Assembly (NCBI GenBank): GCA_035647855.1 | Contig: DASRMP010000042.1 | Location: forward strand, 62,001-126,000 | Reading direction: 5' to 3' | From: JAAZBW01 sp035647855 | GTDB lineage: Bacteria > Actinomycetota > Actinomycetes > Actinomycetales > Actinomycetaceae | Length of the DNA stretch: 64,000 bases | Part shown: one piece after another, positions 8,503 to 16,979 of the stretch | Layout: each line of letters begins with the position of its first letter | Position numbering within the stretch: the first letter of the stretch is position 1 | Translations under genes and position numbers: made by a program | Notes under the pieces: generated by a model | Told to the model about the DNA's origin: nothing | The model's database searches: none | What the model saw: the letters and a program-made list of their open reading frames with translations, nothing else

Positions 8503-9369
8503 TTGATCATCGCCCGCCCGCGTCACGGCACCCCCACGGGCCGCCATGTGATTGCTCGCCGTCTCGCGACGAGCACATTGGCAGCCCTGATCTTCTTCGG
8601 AATCATCGCGGCAAGTCCTGCCGGGCGGACGCCCGCAGGGTCGGTGATCGCCCCGGCCGCTTCGGTCGTGGACACCCCCGCCCGAACACCGGACCCGGAC
8701 TCCGTCTCCACGGACGTATTGCGCCTGATCGCGCCGGCGCTCGAGAAGGGCCTGTCCTTCGACGCCGATCTCCGGGCGCAGGCCTTGGTCGCCGCCGGCG
8801 GCGTCACGGCCGACGAGATCGAGTTCCACGGTTCGGGCGTGCTCACAGTCGTCGACGGCGAGCAGTTGCCGCCTGACCCGGAGCGGCGTCCCTACACGTA
8901 TCTGCTCCGGGTGGAGGAGGGCATCGGCATCGACCAGGAGATCTTCGCCGGCATGGTCTTCGACATCCTCAACGACCCCCGCGGCTGGGGCCCCATCGAC
9001 GGCGTGAGCTTCGGCCGCACGTCAGATCCCTATCTTGCGGACATCACGCTCACGCTCGCCTCGCCCGCCACGACTCAGCATCTCTGCGGCGATCTCCCAA
9101 CTGGCGGCTACACCTCCTGCGGCGTGGTTGGCAACGTCAACATCAACGCCGCCCGCTGGGCCCACAACGCCGAGGCATTCATGGCGGCCGGCGGTTCGGA
9201 CGAGGACTACCGCTTCTACGTCATAAACCACGAGTTCGGGCACCTGCTCGGCTACTGGCACGTCCCGTGCCCTGGCGTGGGCGAGCCGGCGCCCGTCATG
9301 CTTCAGCAGACCCTGGACCTCCAGGGCTGCGTCCCGAACGGCTGGCCGAACCCGGACGCGTTGGGCTGA
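8503..9369 (+). CDS. DUF3152 secreted or membrane-anchored zincin-like protein
   Basis: The N-terminal hydrophobic stretch (STLAALIFFGIIAASPAG) is a signal peptide or anchor. The body matches the actinobacterial DUF3152 family and contains the metalloprotease-like motif HEFGHLLGYWH (HExxHxxGxxH). The Cys residues around CGDLPTGGYTSC probably form disulfides. The function of the family is not established. Two TTG codons are possible; TTG 8503 has GGAG at the right distance (7 nt), while TTG 8497 is only one base from it, so 8503 is preferred. It ends 4 bp from the convergent TIGR03089 gene. Confidence 0.8.
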   Translation: MIIARPRHGTPTGRHVIARRLATSTLAALIFFGIIAASPAGRTPAGSVIAPAASVVDTPARTPDPDSVSTDVLRLIAPALEKGLSFDADLRAQALVAAGGVTADEIEFHGSGVLTVVDGEQLPPDPERRPYTYLLRVEEGIGIDQEIFAGMVFDILNDPRGWGPIDGVSFGRTSDPYLADITLTLASPATTQHLCGDLPTGGYTSCGVVGNVNINAARWAHNAEAFMAAGGSDEDYRFYVINHEFGHLLGYWHVPCPGVGEPAPVMLQQTLDLQGCVPNGWPNPDALG

Positions 9370-9373
9370 GCCC

Positions 9374-10090
9374 CTACACCGCGCCCTCCTGGGCGGCGGC
9401 ACGGCTGCGCGTCTCGAGGGGGAGGCGCTCGTCGACGACGACGACGGAGCCTCCCGCCCGCCAGGCGGCGACCGAGCGCCTGATGAGGTCCCAGACGGTG
9501 GTCGGAACGATCAGCGAGCGCCCCTCCGGGCCAACCCCGATCACTTCGTGCAGGTCGATGAATCTGATGCCGGCGTCCGCAACGGCGATCCGCAGCGGCT
9601 CCCGGAGCGCGGGTTGGAGCGCGAAATCTGCTTGGCCGGCCACGTCGGCCACGCCGTCGAGAACACCGGGAGGAAGGTCGCGCTCGAAGCGCAGTGCGAG
9701 TGGATCCTCCGTCACGGCGATGACGACGTCCCCGCTCGCCCGCTCCGGACGGGTGGTGACGACGGCGGAGGCGTCGTCGTGGGGGATGATCGTGATGCTG
9801 CAGCCCTGGAGCCACGCGCCGAGGGCCCACGGCACGGCGCGCCACGAGGGCGGGATGTCGAGCACGACGATGTCGCCCGGCTCGAGGCCCTCCTCGTAGA
9901 ACAGGTTGGCGCTCTTCACGGCCCACTGCGCGAGCACCTTTCCGGACAACTCGACGCGCGCGGGATCCTCCGTCTCATCCGGTCCGACGGCGTAGTAGGT
10001 GATCGCCGGCCTGCTCGATGAGCCGAGAGCGGTGAGAAGTTCGGCAGTGGTCGAAGGGATCGCGCCTGGGGAGGGCCGGCTGATCTGCAT
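9374..10090 (-). CDS. TIGR03089 family protein (acyl-CoA-synthetase-like)
   Basis: This 238-residue protein resembles a shortened AMP-binding enzyme. It has an N-terminal block like ANL ligases (ARVELSGKVLAQWAVKSANLF, then the EGLEPGDIVVLDIP segment) but lacks the phosphate-binding Ser/Thr/Gly loop and the C-terminal lid of true ligases. TIGR03089 proteins are actinobacterial and of unknown function, often near whiB and LCP/DUF3152 genes, as here. The frame is open to 10207, but the conserved protein starts at the Met at 10090. It is divergent from whiB. Confidence 0.75.
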   Translation of the reverse strand: MQISRPSPGAIPSTTAELLTALGSSSRPAITYYAVGPDETEDPARVELSGKVLAQWAVKSANLFYEEGLEPGDIVVLDIPPSWRAVPWALGAWLQGCSITIIPHDDASAVVTTRPERASGDVVIAVTEDPLALRFERDLPPGVLDGVADVAGQADFALQPALREPLRIAVADAGIRFIDLHEVIGVGPEGRSLIVPTTVWDLIRRSVAAWRAGGSVVVVDERLPLETRSRAAAQEGAV

Positions 10091-10240
10091 GACGGTCAGC
10101 GTAGCGGCGCGCGACGCCGGCAGTTGGGAATTGTGCGACCGGCAGGTTCGACAAATGCCGAAACGCCAAATGATGCCGAGGAACTCCGTGAACTCGCCGC
10201 ACGACACGCCGGTATGGCTGATCTGTGACCCTCATTCCGC

Positions 10241-10269
10241 TTGACGGAGAGAGATTACACCGGTGTAAT
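10241..10269 (+). promoter_or_regulatory. whiB promoter with a 16 bp perfect palindrome over the -10 box
   Basis: TTGACG at 10241-10246 and TGTAAT at 10264-10269 are 17 bp apart, a good sigma-70-type promoter reading towards whiB. A perfect palindrome, ATTACACCGGTGTAAT (10254-10269), covers half the spacer and all of the -10 box, so a dimeric regulator bound there would block or reposition polymerase. I cannot name the regulator. The leader to the ATG is about 85 nt. Confidence 0.7.
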
Positions 10270-10361
10270 TTAGGGAAGACGCCGGGAGAACCAGCCACCA
10301 TCATAGGCGCCGGAGGCCGTGCACCGGGCGAACTGCGAACGGCGAAGGAGAAAACCGGAAC

Positions 10362-10694
10362 ATGTGGAACGTACTGGGAGATGGTCCGATCACAGACGCT
10401 CGGACTTCCGTCACAGCCGAACCCGAGATCGGACTCTCGCCAGAGCTCAAGCTGATCGATCTTGTCGATGACGGCGTGCTCGGTTGGCAGGAGCGTGCAC
10501 TGTGCGCGCAGACAGATCCAGAGGCGTTCTTCCCCGAGAAGGGCGGCTCAACACGGGACGCGAAGCGCGTCTGCGCCTCGTGCGAGGTCAAGGCCGAGTG
10601 CCTCTCCTACGCGCTCGAGAACGATGAACGCTTCGGGATCTGGGGCGGCCTGTCCGAGCGTGAACGCCGGCGGATCCGCCGCCAGGCGGTCTGA
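10362..10694 (+). CDS. whiB: WhiB-family iron-sulfur transcription regulator (WhiB/WhmD type)
   Basis: This 110-residue protein has the four cluster-binding cysteines at 48, 71, 74 and 80 (C-x22-C-x2-C-x5-C), the GIWGG turn at 92-96 and a basic tail (RERRRIRRQ) for DNA contact. WhiB proteins bind a [4Fe-4S] cluster and act with the primary sigma factor; the WhiB/WhmD (WhiB2) class controls septation and sporulation division. The assignment to that class rests on the neighbourhood (manA, DUF3499, DUF5719) and length. GAAGGAG lies 11 nt before ATG 10362. The promoter upstream is palindromic. The glycosyltransferase gene starts 16 bp after its stop. Confidence 0.92.
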   Translation: MWNVLGDGPITDARTSVTAEPEIGLSPELKLIDLVDDGVLGWQERALCAQTDPEAFFPEKGGSTRDAKRVCASCEVKAECLSYALENDERFGIWGGLSERERRRIRRQAV

Positions 10695-10710
10695 CACAAA
10701 CTGAGCCCGA

Positions 10711-13700
10711 ATGCCCGAGAGAAGCGCGGCGCGCCCTGAGGTGACCGCCGTCATCGTGACGTGCGGCGCTACGCCCTACCTCCGCCGCACCCTCGAAGGT
10801 GTCACGGCGCAGACTTTCACCCCCACGCGGGTGGTCGTCGTCGATATCTGGTCGCAAGGACGCGACCTCGGGACGGGCGAGGACCTGCGAAGCATCATCG
10901 GCGAGCTCGGGCTCGATCAGAAGACCATGGTCCGGGTGCTCAACGCACCGGAGGCCACCAACTTCGGGGACGCCGTGAAGCGCGGCCTCGAACTCAACGT
11001 CCGGGCGCAGCTCCGCGCCGATCAGCTCCACGAGACCCGCACAGGGGAGATCCCGGTGGTCCGCGGGGACACGTCGGCCGGCTGGCTGTGGTTGCTCCAC
11101 GACGACTCCGCCCCGGCGCCGTCCGCTCTCGAGGAACTGCTGAACGTGGGGGAGGCCGGCCATTCGATCGGCATCGCGGGCGCGAAACAACGGGACTGGG
11201 CGCGTCCGGACCACCTCCTTGAGGTCGGGATTCAGGCGACCCGCTCGGCGCGGCGTTTCAACCCCATCGACGACGACGAGATCGACCAGGGCCAGCACGA
11301 TTTCATCGACGACGTACTTGGCGTGGGCCTCGCGGGCGCGATCGTCCGGCGCGACGTGTGGGCCAAACTCGATGGCACCGATCCGGCACTCGGCCCATTC
11401 GGTGACGGCCTCGAACTGAGCCGCCGCGCCCGGCTCGCCGGATACCGTGTGGTCATCGTCCCGAAGGCCGTGGTGTTCCATGCGAGGCCGACTTTCCAGG
11501 GGTTCCGCTCGTACGGCCACGGCCCGGCGAAATCGACCACGGCTGAGTACGCGAGGTCGTTCGGTGCGCGGCGCCGCGCCCAGCTCTACAACTGGATGCT
11601 CGCCGCACCTGCCTGGCAGGTGCCCTTCCTGGCGTTGTGGCTCCTCGTTCTCACCCCGGCGCGGGCGCTTGTGCGGTTCATCCAGAAGGACATGGGGCGC
11701 GCCCGCGCGGAGCTCTCCGCAGGATTCGCGGTGCTCTCGCGGCCCGACCTCTGGACGGCCGGCCGGCGCCGGATCAAGGCCACCCAGGTGGTGCCCGCCT
11801 CGCAACTCGCGGCACTCGAGATCTCGCCCCGCGAGATCCGCCGGAAGAAGCGCGACCAGAGGCGGGCCGCAACGGAGGCGCGCAAGCTGCTCGAGGCGCC
11901 GTCCGAGCTCGAACTCTCGGAGCGTGCGCAGCTGGCCTCGCGGCGGCGTACCGCGGGCATCGCCACGGTTGTATTTGTCACCGCGGTGGCGGCGTTCGGA
12001 TTTTCGCGTTTCCTCGGCGCCGGAAGCCTGACCGGCGGTGCGCTTCTTCCCAGCGCCGCCCGCTTCGGCGATTTGCTGACACTTGCCACCTCGGGATGGA
12101 TTCCCGTCGGCGACGGCGCCCCCGGGCCTACCGATCCCATCGCGTACACCGCACTGCTGCCCCTCCTCACCGGGGTAACGGTCGGTACAGCGACGACGGC
12201 GCTCCTCCTGCTCTCCGTGCCGATCTCGGCCGTGGGCGCGTGGTTCGCTGCGGGCACACTGACGCGATCGAACTGGCCGCGCGTGTGGGCCGCCGTCCTG
12301 TGGGCGTTCGCGCCGACTCTGCTGCTCGCGGTGATGCAGGGCCGGGTGGGACCGGCTCTCACGCACATTCTGCTGCCGTTCCTTCTACTCGCCCTCGCGC
12401 GCGCAGCAGGTGTGGCACGGCGGGACGTCATCCTCTCGGGGATGGTGGGCGCGAAGCGGGTGGTGCACGCGGGCGGGCTTCCGGCGCAGCGCGTGGCCCG
12501 TGAGGACGGCGAGTGGCCGGACGGCTCTGATGAACTCGGCATCAAGGGGTTGGAGGCCGAGGCTCTCGAAGCCGAGGCTCGGGAGAGCGGCGCGCTCGAC
12601 GAGGCCGCGCTCGATCCGGATGACTCCGCGCCTGACCAGGATCACGCCGCGGTCGATCATGGCGACTTCGAACCCGAACATCTCGCCGAACTCCCGGCCG
12701 AGCCCGCGCCCACGGACCCGGTGGCCACGCGGCGTCCCGCACTCGGCGCGGGCGCCTCCGCGGCGCTGATTCTCGCCGGAATCGCCACCGCCACCCCGAT
12801 CCTCATCCCCGCCGGGCTCATCGTTTGGGTGATTCTGCTGTTCACGCCCGCGCGCCGTTCCACCTGGTTCCTGCCGCTTCCCATCATCGTGCTGTTCGGG
12901 CCACTCGCGGTCGAGGCGGTCCGCAGCGGGGACTGGCACGTCTTCGCGTCCGGCCCCGGCGTTGCGCTCGGCTATGAGCCCGCCACGCCGCTCGCCACTT
13001 TGCTGGGTGTCCCCGCAACGGTCGGACCAGGCTCGCAGCCCGAATGGGTGCCGTGGCTCGCGATCGCCCCTGCAGCGTTCGCGATCCTGATCGCGCTCCT
13101 TGCCCTCTGGCGGAGGACGTTCCGCTCACGGATCGTGCGGATCGGGTGGCTGCTCGCCCTCGCAGGGGTCGTGATCGCACTCGCCGCGCCCCGGATAGCC
13201 GTGGCAGTCGACGGCGCCGGCAACATCGTGCGCTCCTGGCCCGGCGCTGGAACGTCGCTCGCGCTCCTCGGGTTCCTCGTCGCGGCACTCGCCGGATCGG
13301 ACGGGATCCCGCAGGTGCTCACACGGCACCAGTTCGGCTGGCGCCACCTCATGACCGGAGCACTCGCCGTGGTCGCCGCAGCGGTTGCGGTGCTGGCAGT
13401 GGGAACGTGGGTCCTCGCCGCCCGCTCCGACATCCCCGAACTCCAGGCGCTCGAACCCGCCCCGGAGCACTCCACTCCGGCACTCTCGCAGCAACTCGCC
13501 GCCTCGGGCGAACGTGCCCGGACTCTCGCGCTCGCCGTCGACTCCGACGGCGCCGTCACCGCAGAGCTGTGGCGGTCGGACGGTCCGCAGCTTCACCACA
13601 CCGCCTCGATCCTCGGCGCGCGGCAGATTGCTGATCCGCTGGGGTTCGTCGTCGAGACGGACACCGATCACGCCAGCGAGGACCTCGCCGGCATCACCTC

Positions 13701-14265
13701 CGAGCTTTCCGCTGGTGTCATCCGGAACGCGGGCGAGCGCTTGGCCGCCCACGGCGTGGGAGTGGTGCTCGTGCCGCCCGCCTACGACGACGCCGACGCT
13801 CTCCAACGCGCCGACCTCGTGGCGCTGCTGGACGCCACGGCCGGTCTCGCGCGCGTCACCGAAAACCCCACCGGCATCGTGTGGCGGGTGTCCACGGACG
13901 GCCGCGAGGGGGCGGCGTCGTCGATCCACCGGGTGAGGGTGCGGGGCGCGAACCGCGAACTTCTCGAGGAACTGCCCTCGGGTGTCATCAGCGCCAGCGG
14001 TGAGATCGGTCCCGGCCTGCCCGGCCGACTCCTTGTTCTCACGGAACGCGCGGACCCGGAGTGGCGCGTCACCGTGAACGGCCAGCGCGCCGCGAGCGCC
14101 GACAACGGCTGGCAGCAGTCGTTCCTGCTTCCCGCCGGCTCCGGGACCGTGGAACTGGAATACGCCGCGGCCGGTCGGACCTGGTGGCTCGCCGCGCAGG
14201 CGATCGTCATCGGCGTGATCGCGCTCCTCTCGATTCCCGTGCGCCGCCGCAAGGAGGTGGAGTGA
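10711..14265 (+). CDS. Giant glycosyltransferase family 2 / multi-span membrane protein
   Basis: This 1184-residue protein has a GT2 domain at about 10-290, with VTAVIVTCGATPYLRRTL at the nucleotide-sugar end and a DD pair in LLHDDSAP near 131-132. After a membrane segment near 300 there is a basic cytoplasmic stretch, then about a dozen hydrophobic segments and a C-terminal extracellular-looking domain closed by a last membrane segment (QAIVIGVIALLSIPVRRR). An acidic low-complexity loop of about 100 residues (near 590-690) interrupts the membrane part. Homologs sit beside whiB and DUF5719 in other actinobacteria and presumably make an envelope glycan; the substrate is unknown. It is coupled to the next gene by a TGATG overlap. 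Confidence 0.8.
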   Translation: MPERSAARPEVTAVIVTCGATPYLRRTLEGVTAQTFTPTRVVVVDIWSQGRDLGTGEDLRSIIGELGLDQKTMVRVLNAPEATNFGDAVKRGLELNVRAQLRADQLHETRTGEIPVVRGDTSAGWLWLLHDDSAPAPSALEELLNVGEAGHSIGIAGAKQRDWARPDHLLEVGIQATRSARRFNPIDDDEIDQGQHDFIDDVLGVGLAGAIVRRDVWAKLDGTDPALGPFGDGLELSRRARLAGYRVVIVPKAVVFHARPTFQGFRSYGHGPAKSTTAEYARSFGARRRAQLYNWMLAAPAWQVPFLALWLLVLTPARALVRFIQKDMGRARAELSAGFAVLSRPDLWTAGRRRIKATQVVPASQLAALEISPREIRRKKRDQRRAATEARKLLEAPSELELSERAQLASRRRTAGIATVVFVTAVAAFGFSRFLGAGSLTGGALLPSAARFGDLLTLATSGWIPVGDGAPGPTDPIAYTALLPLLTGVTVGTATTALLLLSVPISAVGAWFAAGTLTRSNWPRVWAAVLWAFAPTLLLAVMQGRVGPALTHILLPFLLLALARAAGVARRDVILSGMVGAKRVVHAGGLPAQRVAREDGEWPDGSDELGIKGLEAEALEAEARESGALDEAALDPDDSAPDQDHAAVDHGDFEPEHLAELPAEPAPTDPVATRRPALGAGASAALILAGIATATPILIPAGLIVWVILLFTPARRSTWFLPLPIIVLFGPLAVEAVRSGDWHVFASGPGVALGYEPATPLATLLGVPATVGPGSQPEWVPWLAIAPAAFAILIALLALWRRTFRSRIVRIGWLLALAGVVIALAAPRIAVAVDGAGNIVRSWPGAGTSLALLGFLVAALAGSDGIPQVLTRHQFGWRHLMTGALAVVAAAVAVLAVGTWVLAARSDIPELQALEPAPEHSTPALSQQLAASGERARTLALAVDSDGAVTAELWRSDGPQLHHTASILGARQIADPLGFVVETDTDHASEDLAGITSELSAGVIRNAGERLAAHGVGVVLVPPAYDDADALQRADLVALLDATAGLARVTENPTGIVWRVSTDGREGAASSIHRVRVRGANRELLEELPSGVISASGEIGPGLPGRLLVLTERADPEWRVTVNGQRAASADNGWQQSFLLPAGSGTVELEYAAAGRTWWLAAQAIVIGVIALLSIPVRRRKEVE

Positions 14266-15776
14266 TGTCCGTCCGCAAGTCCGTGGGCGCAACGCTCGCG
14301 GCGATTGCGCTGGTAGGGGCCTTGGCGGCCGCGGTCGTCGCGGCCGAGGTGGCCCCGCTCCCCGCGGCGGACGCGGTCCCGATCGGGCAGTCGCACGCGG
14401 TCCCCGCAGGACTCGTCCGCCTGGTGTGCGCGCCGGCGCCCGTGCTCGCGGAGGGAGCAGTCGGCTACGACGCGGAGTTCAATCCCGTGGAGGCAACCGC
14501 GGGCGCCTCACTGAGCGCCGTCACCTTCCCCCGCGACGAGGGTGCCGCCACCGCAGGACTCGCCCTCACGCCCGGTGGGAACCTCGTTGCGCTCGAAGGG
14601 GAGGATGCCCGCGCCGGTGGAGGCAGCCCGGTTGGGGAGAGCGCCGTGGTCGAGGCGGAGCCTGACGGCGATGCGGCCGCCCTCGCCGCCGCCGGTGGCG
14701 TCTGGCGCTCGGACCTGGGCGATCTGCGTTCGATCGTCGCGCTGCCCTGCACCGCGGCGGCGAGCGAACAGTGGCTGGTTGGCGGATCGACGATGGTCGG
14801 CTCCTCCGCGGAGTTGACGATCACGAACCCTTCGGAGACGCCGGCAACGGTGAGAGTCCTGGGGTGGGGTTCGGTTGGGCCGCTCGACCTGCCGATGCTG
14901 GCGGGTCTCGTGATCGCGCCGCACTCCTCGGAGTCCTACCTGATCGAAGCGAGCGCGGCCGAGATGGAGCGGCTCATGCTCCGGGTCTCCTCGACCGGTG
15001 GGAGCGTCAGCGCGAGCCTGCTGGACACCCGCCTTGATGGTTTCACTCCGCTGGGTGCCGACGTCGTCGGGCCGACGGCGGCACCCGCGACCGAACAGGT
15101 CATCCCGGGCGTCGCGCTTGCCGACGTCGAGGACCTGACGTCACCCGCTGCCACGGAGAATTTCGTGCGGATTGCCAATCCCGGCTCAACGGGCGCGACG
15201 GTCACACTGACCCTTCTCGCTGCCGACGGCGAGTTCTCGATCCCCGGCGCCAGTGAGGTCACGATAGATCCCGGCGCCGTGTTCGATGTCTCGCTGGCGG
15301 CACTGCCTGCGGGCGACCACGCGGTGGCGGTTTCTTCTGATCAGCCGGTGGTCGCGGCAGCGCAGATCGCCAGGGCCGGTGGAGAGGGCTCCCTCGACCG
15401 GGCCTGGGTCACCGCGTCGACGGCTGCCGAGATCGTCTCGTTCGCTGTTCCCGGCCTCGGGGAGCAGGTTGGCCAGGCGACTTTGGTGCTGGCGAACTCG
15501 TCGGACAGGGAGGTGGCTGCTGCCGTGACGCCTTACGGATCGGATGGAGCAGCGGCCGCGACTGCGGCCGTGACCGTGCCGGCGCGGGGCATCACCGCTG
15601 TGGATGTGGGCGAGTTCGGGGCGCCTGTGGGGCTGGCCGTTCGTGGGGACGCTCCGCTGAACGGTGCGGCGATTCTGCGTGCGGGCGCCGCGGATGGCGA
15701 ACTCATCGGCGTGCTGCCGGGCACCGCGGACGCCGAGTCGGCCGGTGAGGTCGTGGTGGTCGTCCGCGAACGCTGA
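14265..15776 (+). CDS. DUF5719 family membrane-anchored secreted protein
   Basis: This 503-residue protein has an N-terminal signal-anchor (residues about 8-28) and an Ala/Gly/Val-rich extracellular body of beta-strand-type repeats, with no enzymatic motif visible. It fits the actinobacterial DUF5719 family, which regularly follows the large glycosyltransferase. Translation is coupled: ATG 14265 shares its A with the TGA of the upstream gene, and AAGGAGGTGG lies just before it. A partner role for the glycosyltransferase outside the membrane is inference. Confidence 0.8.
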   Translation: MSVRKSVGATLAAIALVGALAAAVVAAEVAPLPAADAVPIGQSHAVPAGLVRLVCAPAPVLAEGAVGYDAEFNPVEATAGASLSAVTFPRDEGAATAGLALTPGGNLVALEGEDARAGGGSPVGESAVVEAEPDGDAAALAAAGGVWRSDLGDLRSIVALPCTAAASEQWLVGGSTMVGSSAELTITNPSETPATVRVLGWGSVGPLDLPMLAGLVIAPHSSESYLIEASAAEMERLMLRVSSTGGSVSASLLDTRLDGFTPLGADVVGPTAAPATEQVIPGVALADVEDLTSPAATENFVRIANPGSTGATVTLTLLAADGEFSIPGASEVTIDPGAVFDVSLAALPAGDHAVAVSSDQPVVAAAQIARAGGEGSLDRAWVTASTAAEIVSFAVPGLGEQVGQATLVLANSSDREVAAAVTPYGSDGAAAATAAVTVPARGITAVDVGEFGAPVGLAVRGDAPLNGAAILRAGAADGELIGVLPGTADAESAGEVVVVVRER

Positions 15777-15800
15777 CCGCCTACGATGGGAGGCGTGACC

Positions 15801-16241
15801 ATGCTCCCCGGTCTTCCCGCTCGCCGTGGCGCCCGCCGGCGCGACCGTCATGGCCGCGGGCTCAGGGGCCCGCTGCTCAATCCGGTTCTTCCGGGCTGGC
15901 GCACTCGTTCCGAGAAGTTCGACCAACTCGTCGCGAGTGCGGCCGCTCGCTTACTCGCCCGCAATCCGGGCTTGGCGGGCACGGAGTTCGGAGTTGAGGA
16001 GATCCCGCCGTCGGACCCGAGCCCGTGGGAGCACCGCGCAGTCGCTCTCGGACGAGCGTTCCCTGCAGACCGCGCAACTGGCGCACGGCAGCGGATCGTC
16101 GTGTATCGTCGCCCGGTCATGACGCGGGCGAGCGGTCGCGACGATCTCATGGATCTGGTCCGGATGGTGTTGGCGGAGCAGGCTGCCGGCTTGCTCAGCG
16201 TCCAGCCGTGGGACGTCGAGCCGGACTACCCCAAGGGCTGA
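15801..16241 (+). CDS. Metallopeptidase-family (minimal zincin-like) protein lacking HExxH
   Basis: This 146-residue protein sits in the position where actinobacteria carry a small metallopeptidase-family protein between DUF5719 and DUF3499. The fold pattern fits: an N-terminal basic stretch, FDQLVASAAARLL, EEIPP, an RIVVYRRPV strand and a final helix. The helix that should carry HExxH instead reads LVRMVLAEQAAGLL, so the zinc ligands are missing and catalysis is doubtful. ATG 15801 is chosen over 15786 because GGGAGG lies 7 nt ahead. It follows DUF5719 by 24 bp. Confidence 0.6.
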   Translation: MLPGLPARRGARRRDRHGRGLRGPLLNPVLPGWRTRSEKFDQLVASAAARLLARNPGLAGTEFGVEEIPPSDPSPWEHRAVALGRAFPADRATGARQRIVVYRRPVMTRASGRDDLMDLVRMVLAEQAAGLLSVQPWDVEPDYPKG

Positions 16242-16343
16242 CTCACTCGGCGGAGAGCCCGATCAGCCGGATACGATATACCGGGCCCGCGTCCAACCCT
16301 GAGGGCGATCAATGTCGGACGGAAGTGACGAAGCGAGGTAACC

Positions 16344-16757
16344 TTGGAAGCTGTGAAGATCAGTCGCCTCTGCTCGCGGAACGCATGTACGCGTGGCGCC
16401 GTCGCGACTCTCACCTACGACTACTCGGACTCGACCGCCGTGCTCGGGCCGCTCTCCACCGCCGCCGAGCCTCACGCCTACGACCTGTGCGAACACCACG
16501 CCGAGGCGCTGACCGTGCCACGCGGCTGGCAGGTGATTCGCCTCGCCACGCACTTCGAGCCCGCCCCGCCGAGTGAGGACGATCTATACGCACTCGCCGA
16601 GGCCGTCCGGGAAGCGTCCCGCTCAAGGCCCGCGCAGCGTGCCGCGGACCGTGCCGTCTCACGCGGCGCCGAATCCATGAACCAAAGTGTCCCGGACCCT
16701 GCCGTAGCGCGTCGTGCGGCGTTCCGCGTGGTCCACGGGGGACAGGGCGATGACTGA
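16344..16757 (+). CDS. DUF3499 family Cys-rich protein
   Basis: This 137-residue protein has the family core: CSRNAC near the N-terminus, ATLTYDYSDSTAVLGPL, then YDLCEHHAEALTVPRGW. The Cys/His pattern suggests a zinc site. The role is unknown; the gene is nearly always beside whiB and a metallopeptidase gene in actinobacteria. The start is uncertain: TTG 16344 has GAGG five bases ahead, while GTG 16353 would give a shorter N-terminus closer to typical family members. It overlaps the next gene by 8 bp. Confidence 0.8.
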   Translation: MEAVKISRLCSRNACTRGAVATLTYDYSDSTAVLGPLSTAAEPHAYDLCEHHAEALTVPRGWQVIRLATHFEPAPPSEDDLYALAEAVREASRSRPAQRAADRAVSRGAESMNQSVPDPAVARRAAFRVVHGGQGDD

Positions 16758-16944
16758 GTCGCTGCCGGGGTGGGTCCGGGCTGCGCTCCGCTGCCCCGAG
16801 ACTCACGCCGAACTCGCGGACGCCGTCGGCCCAGATGGGAAGCCCGAACTTGTCTCTCGTGACCCGGTCGAACCTCTGGCGTACCCCGTAAGCAACGGTG
16901 TTCCGATTCTGATTTCGGAAGAGGCACGCGCCGTCTTGGAGTGA
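16750..16944 (+). CDS. Trm112-like small protein
   Basis: This 64-residue protein has the Trm112/YcaR pattern: an LRCPETHAEL N-terminal segment, then a YPVSNGVPILISEEAR C-terminus. Only one Cys is left where zinc-binding members have a Cys pair. Actinobacterial versions lie downstream of DUF3499, as here. ATG 16750 is inside the end of DUF3499 (8 bp overlap), so translation is probably coupled. The phosphomannomutase gene that often follows in other genomes is absent; a convergent RDD gene follows instead. Confidence 0.75.
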   Translation: MTESLPGWVRAALRCPETHAELADAVGPDGKPELVSRDPVEPLAYPVSNGVPILISEEARAVLE

Positions 16945-16979
16945 GGGGCGCCGAGGCACGACTTCGAGGGAGAAGGCCG

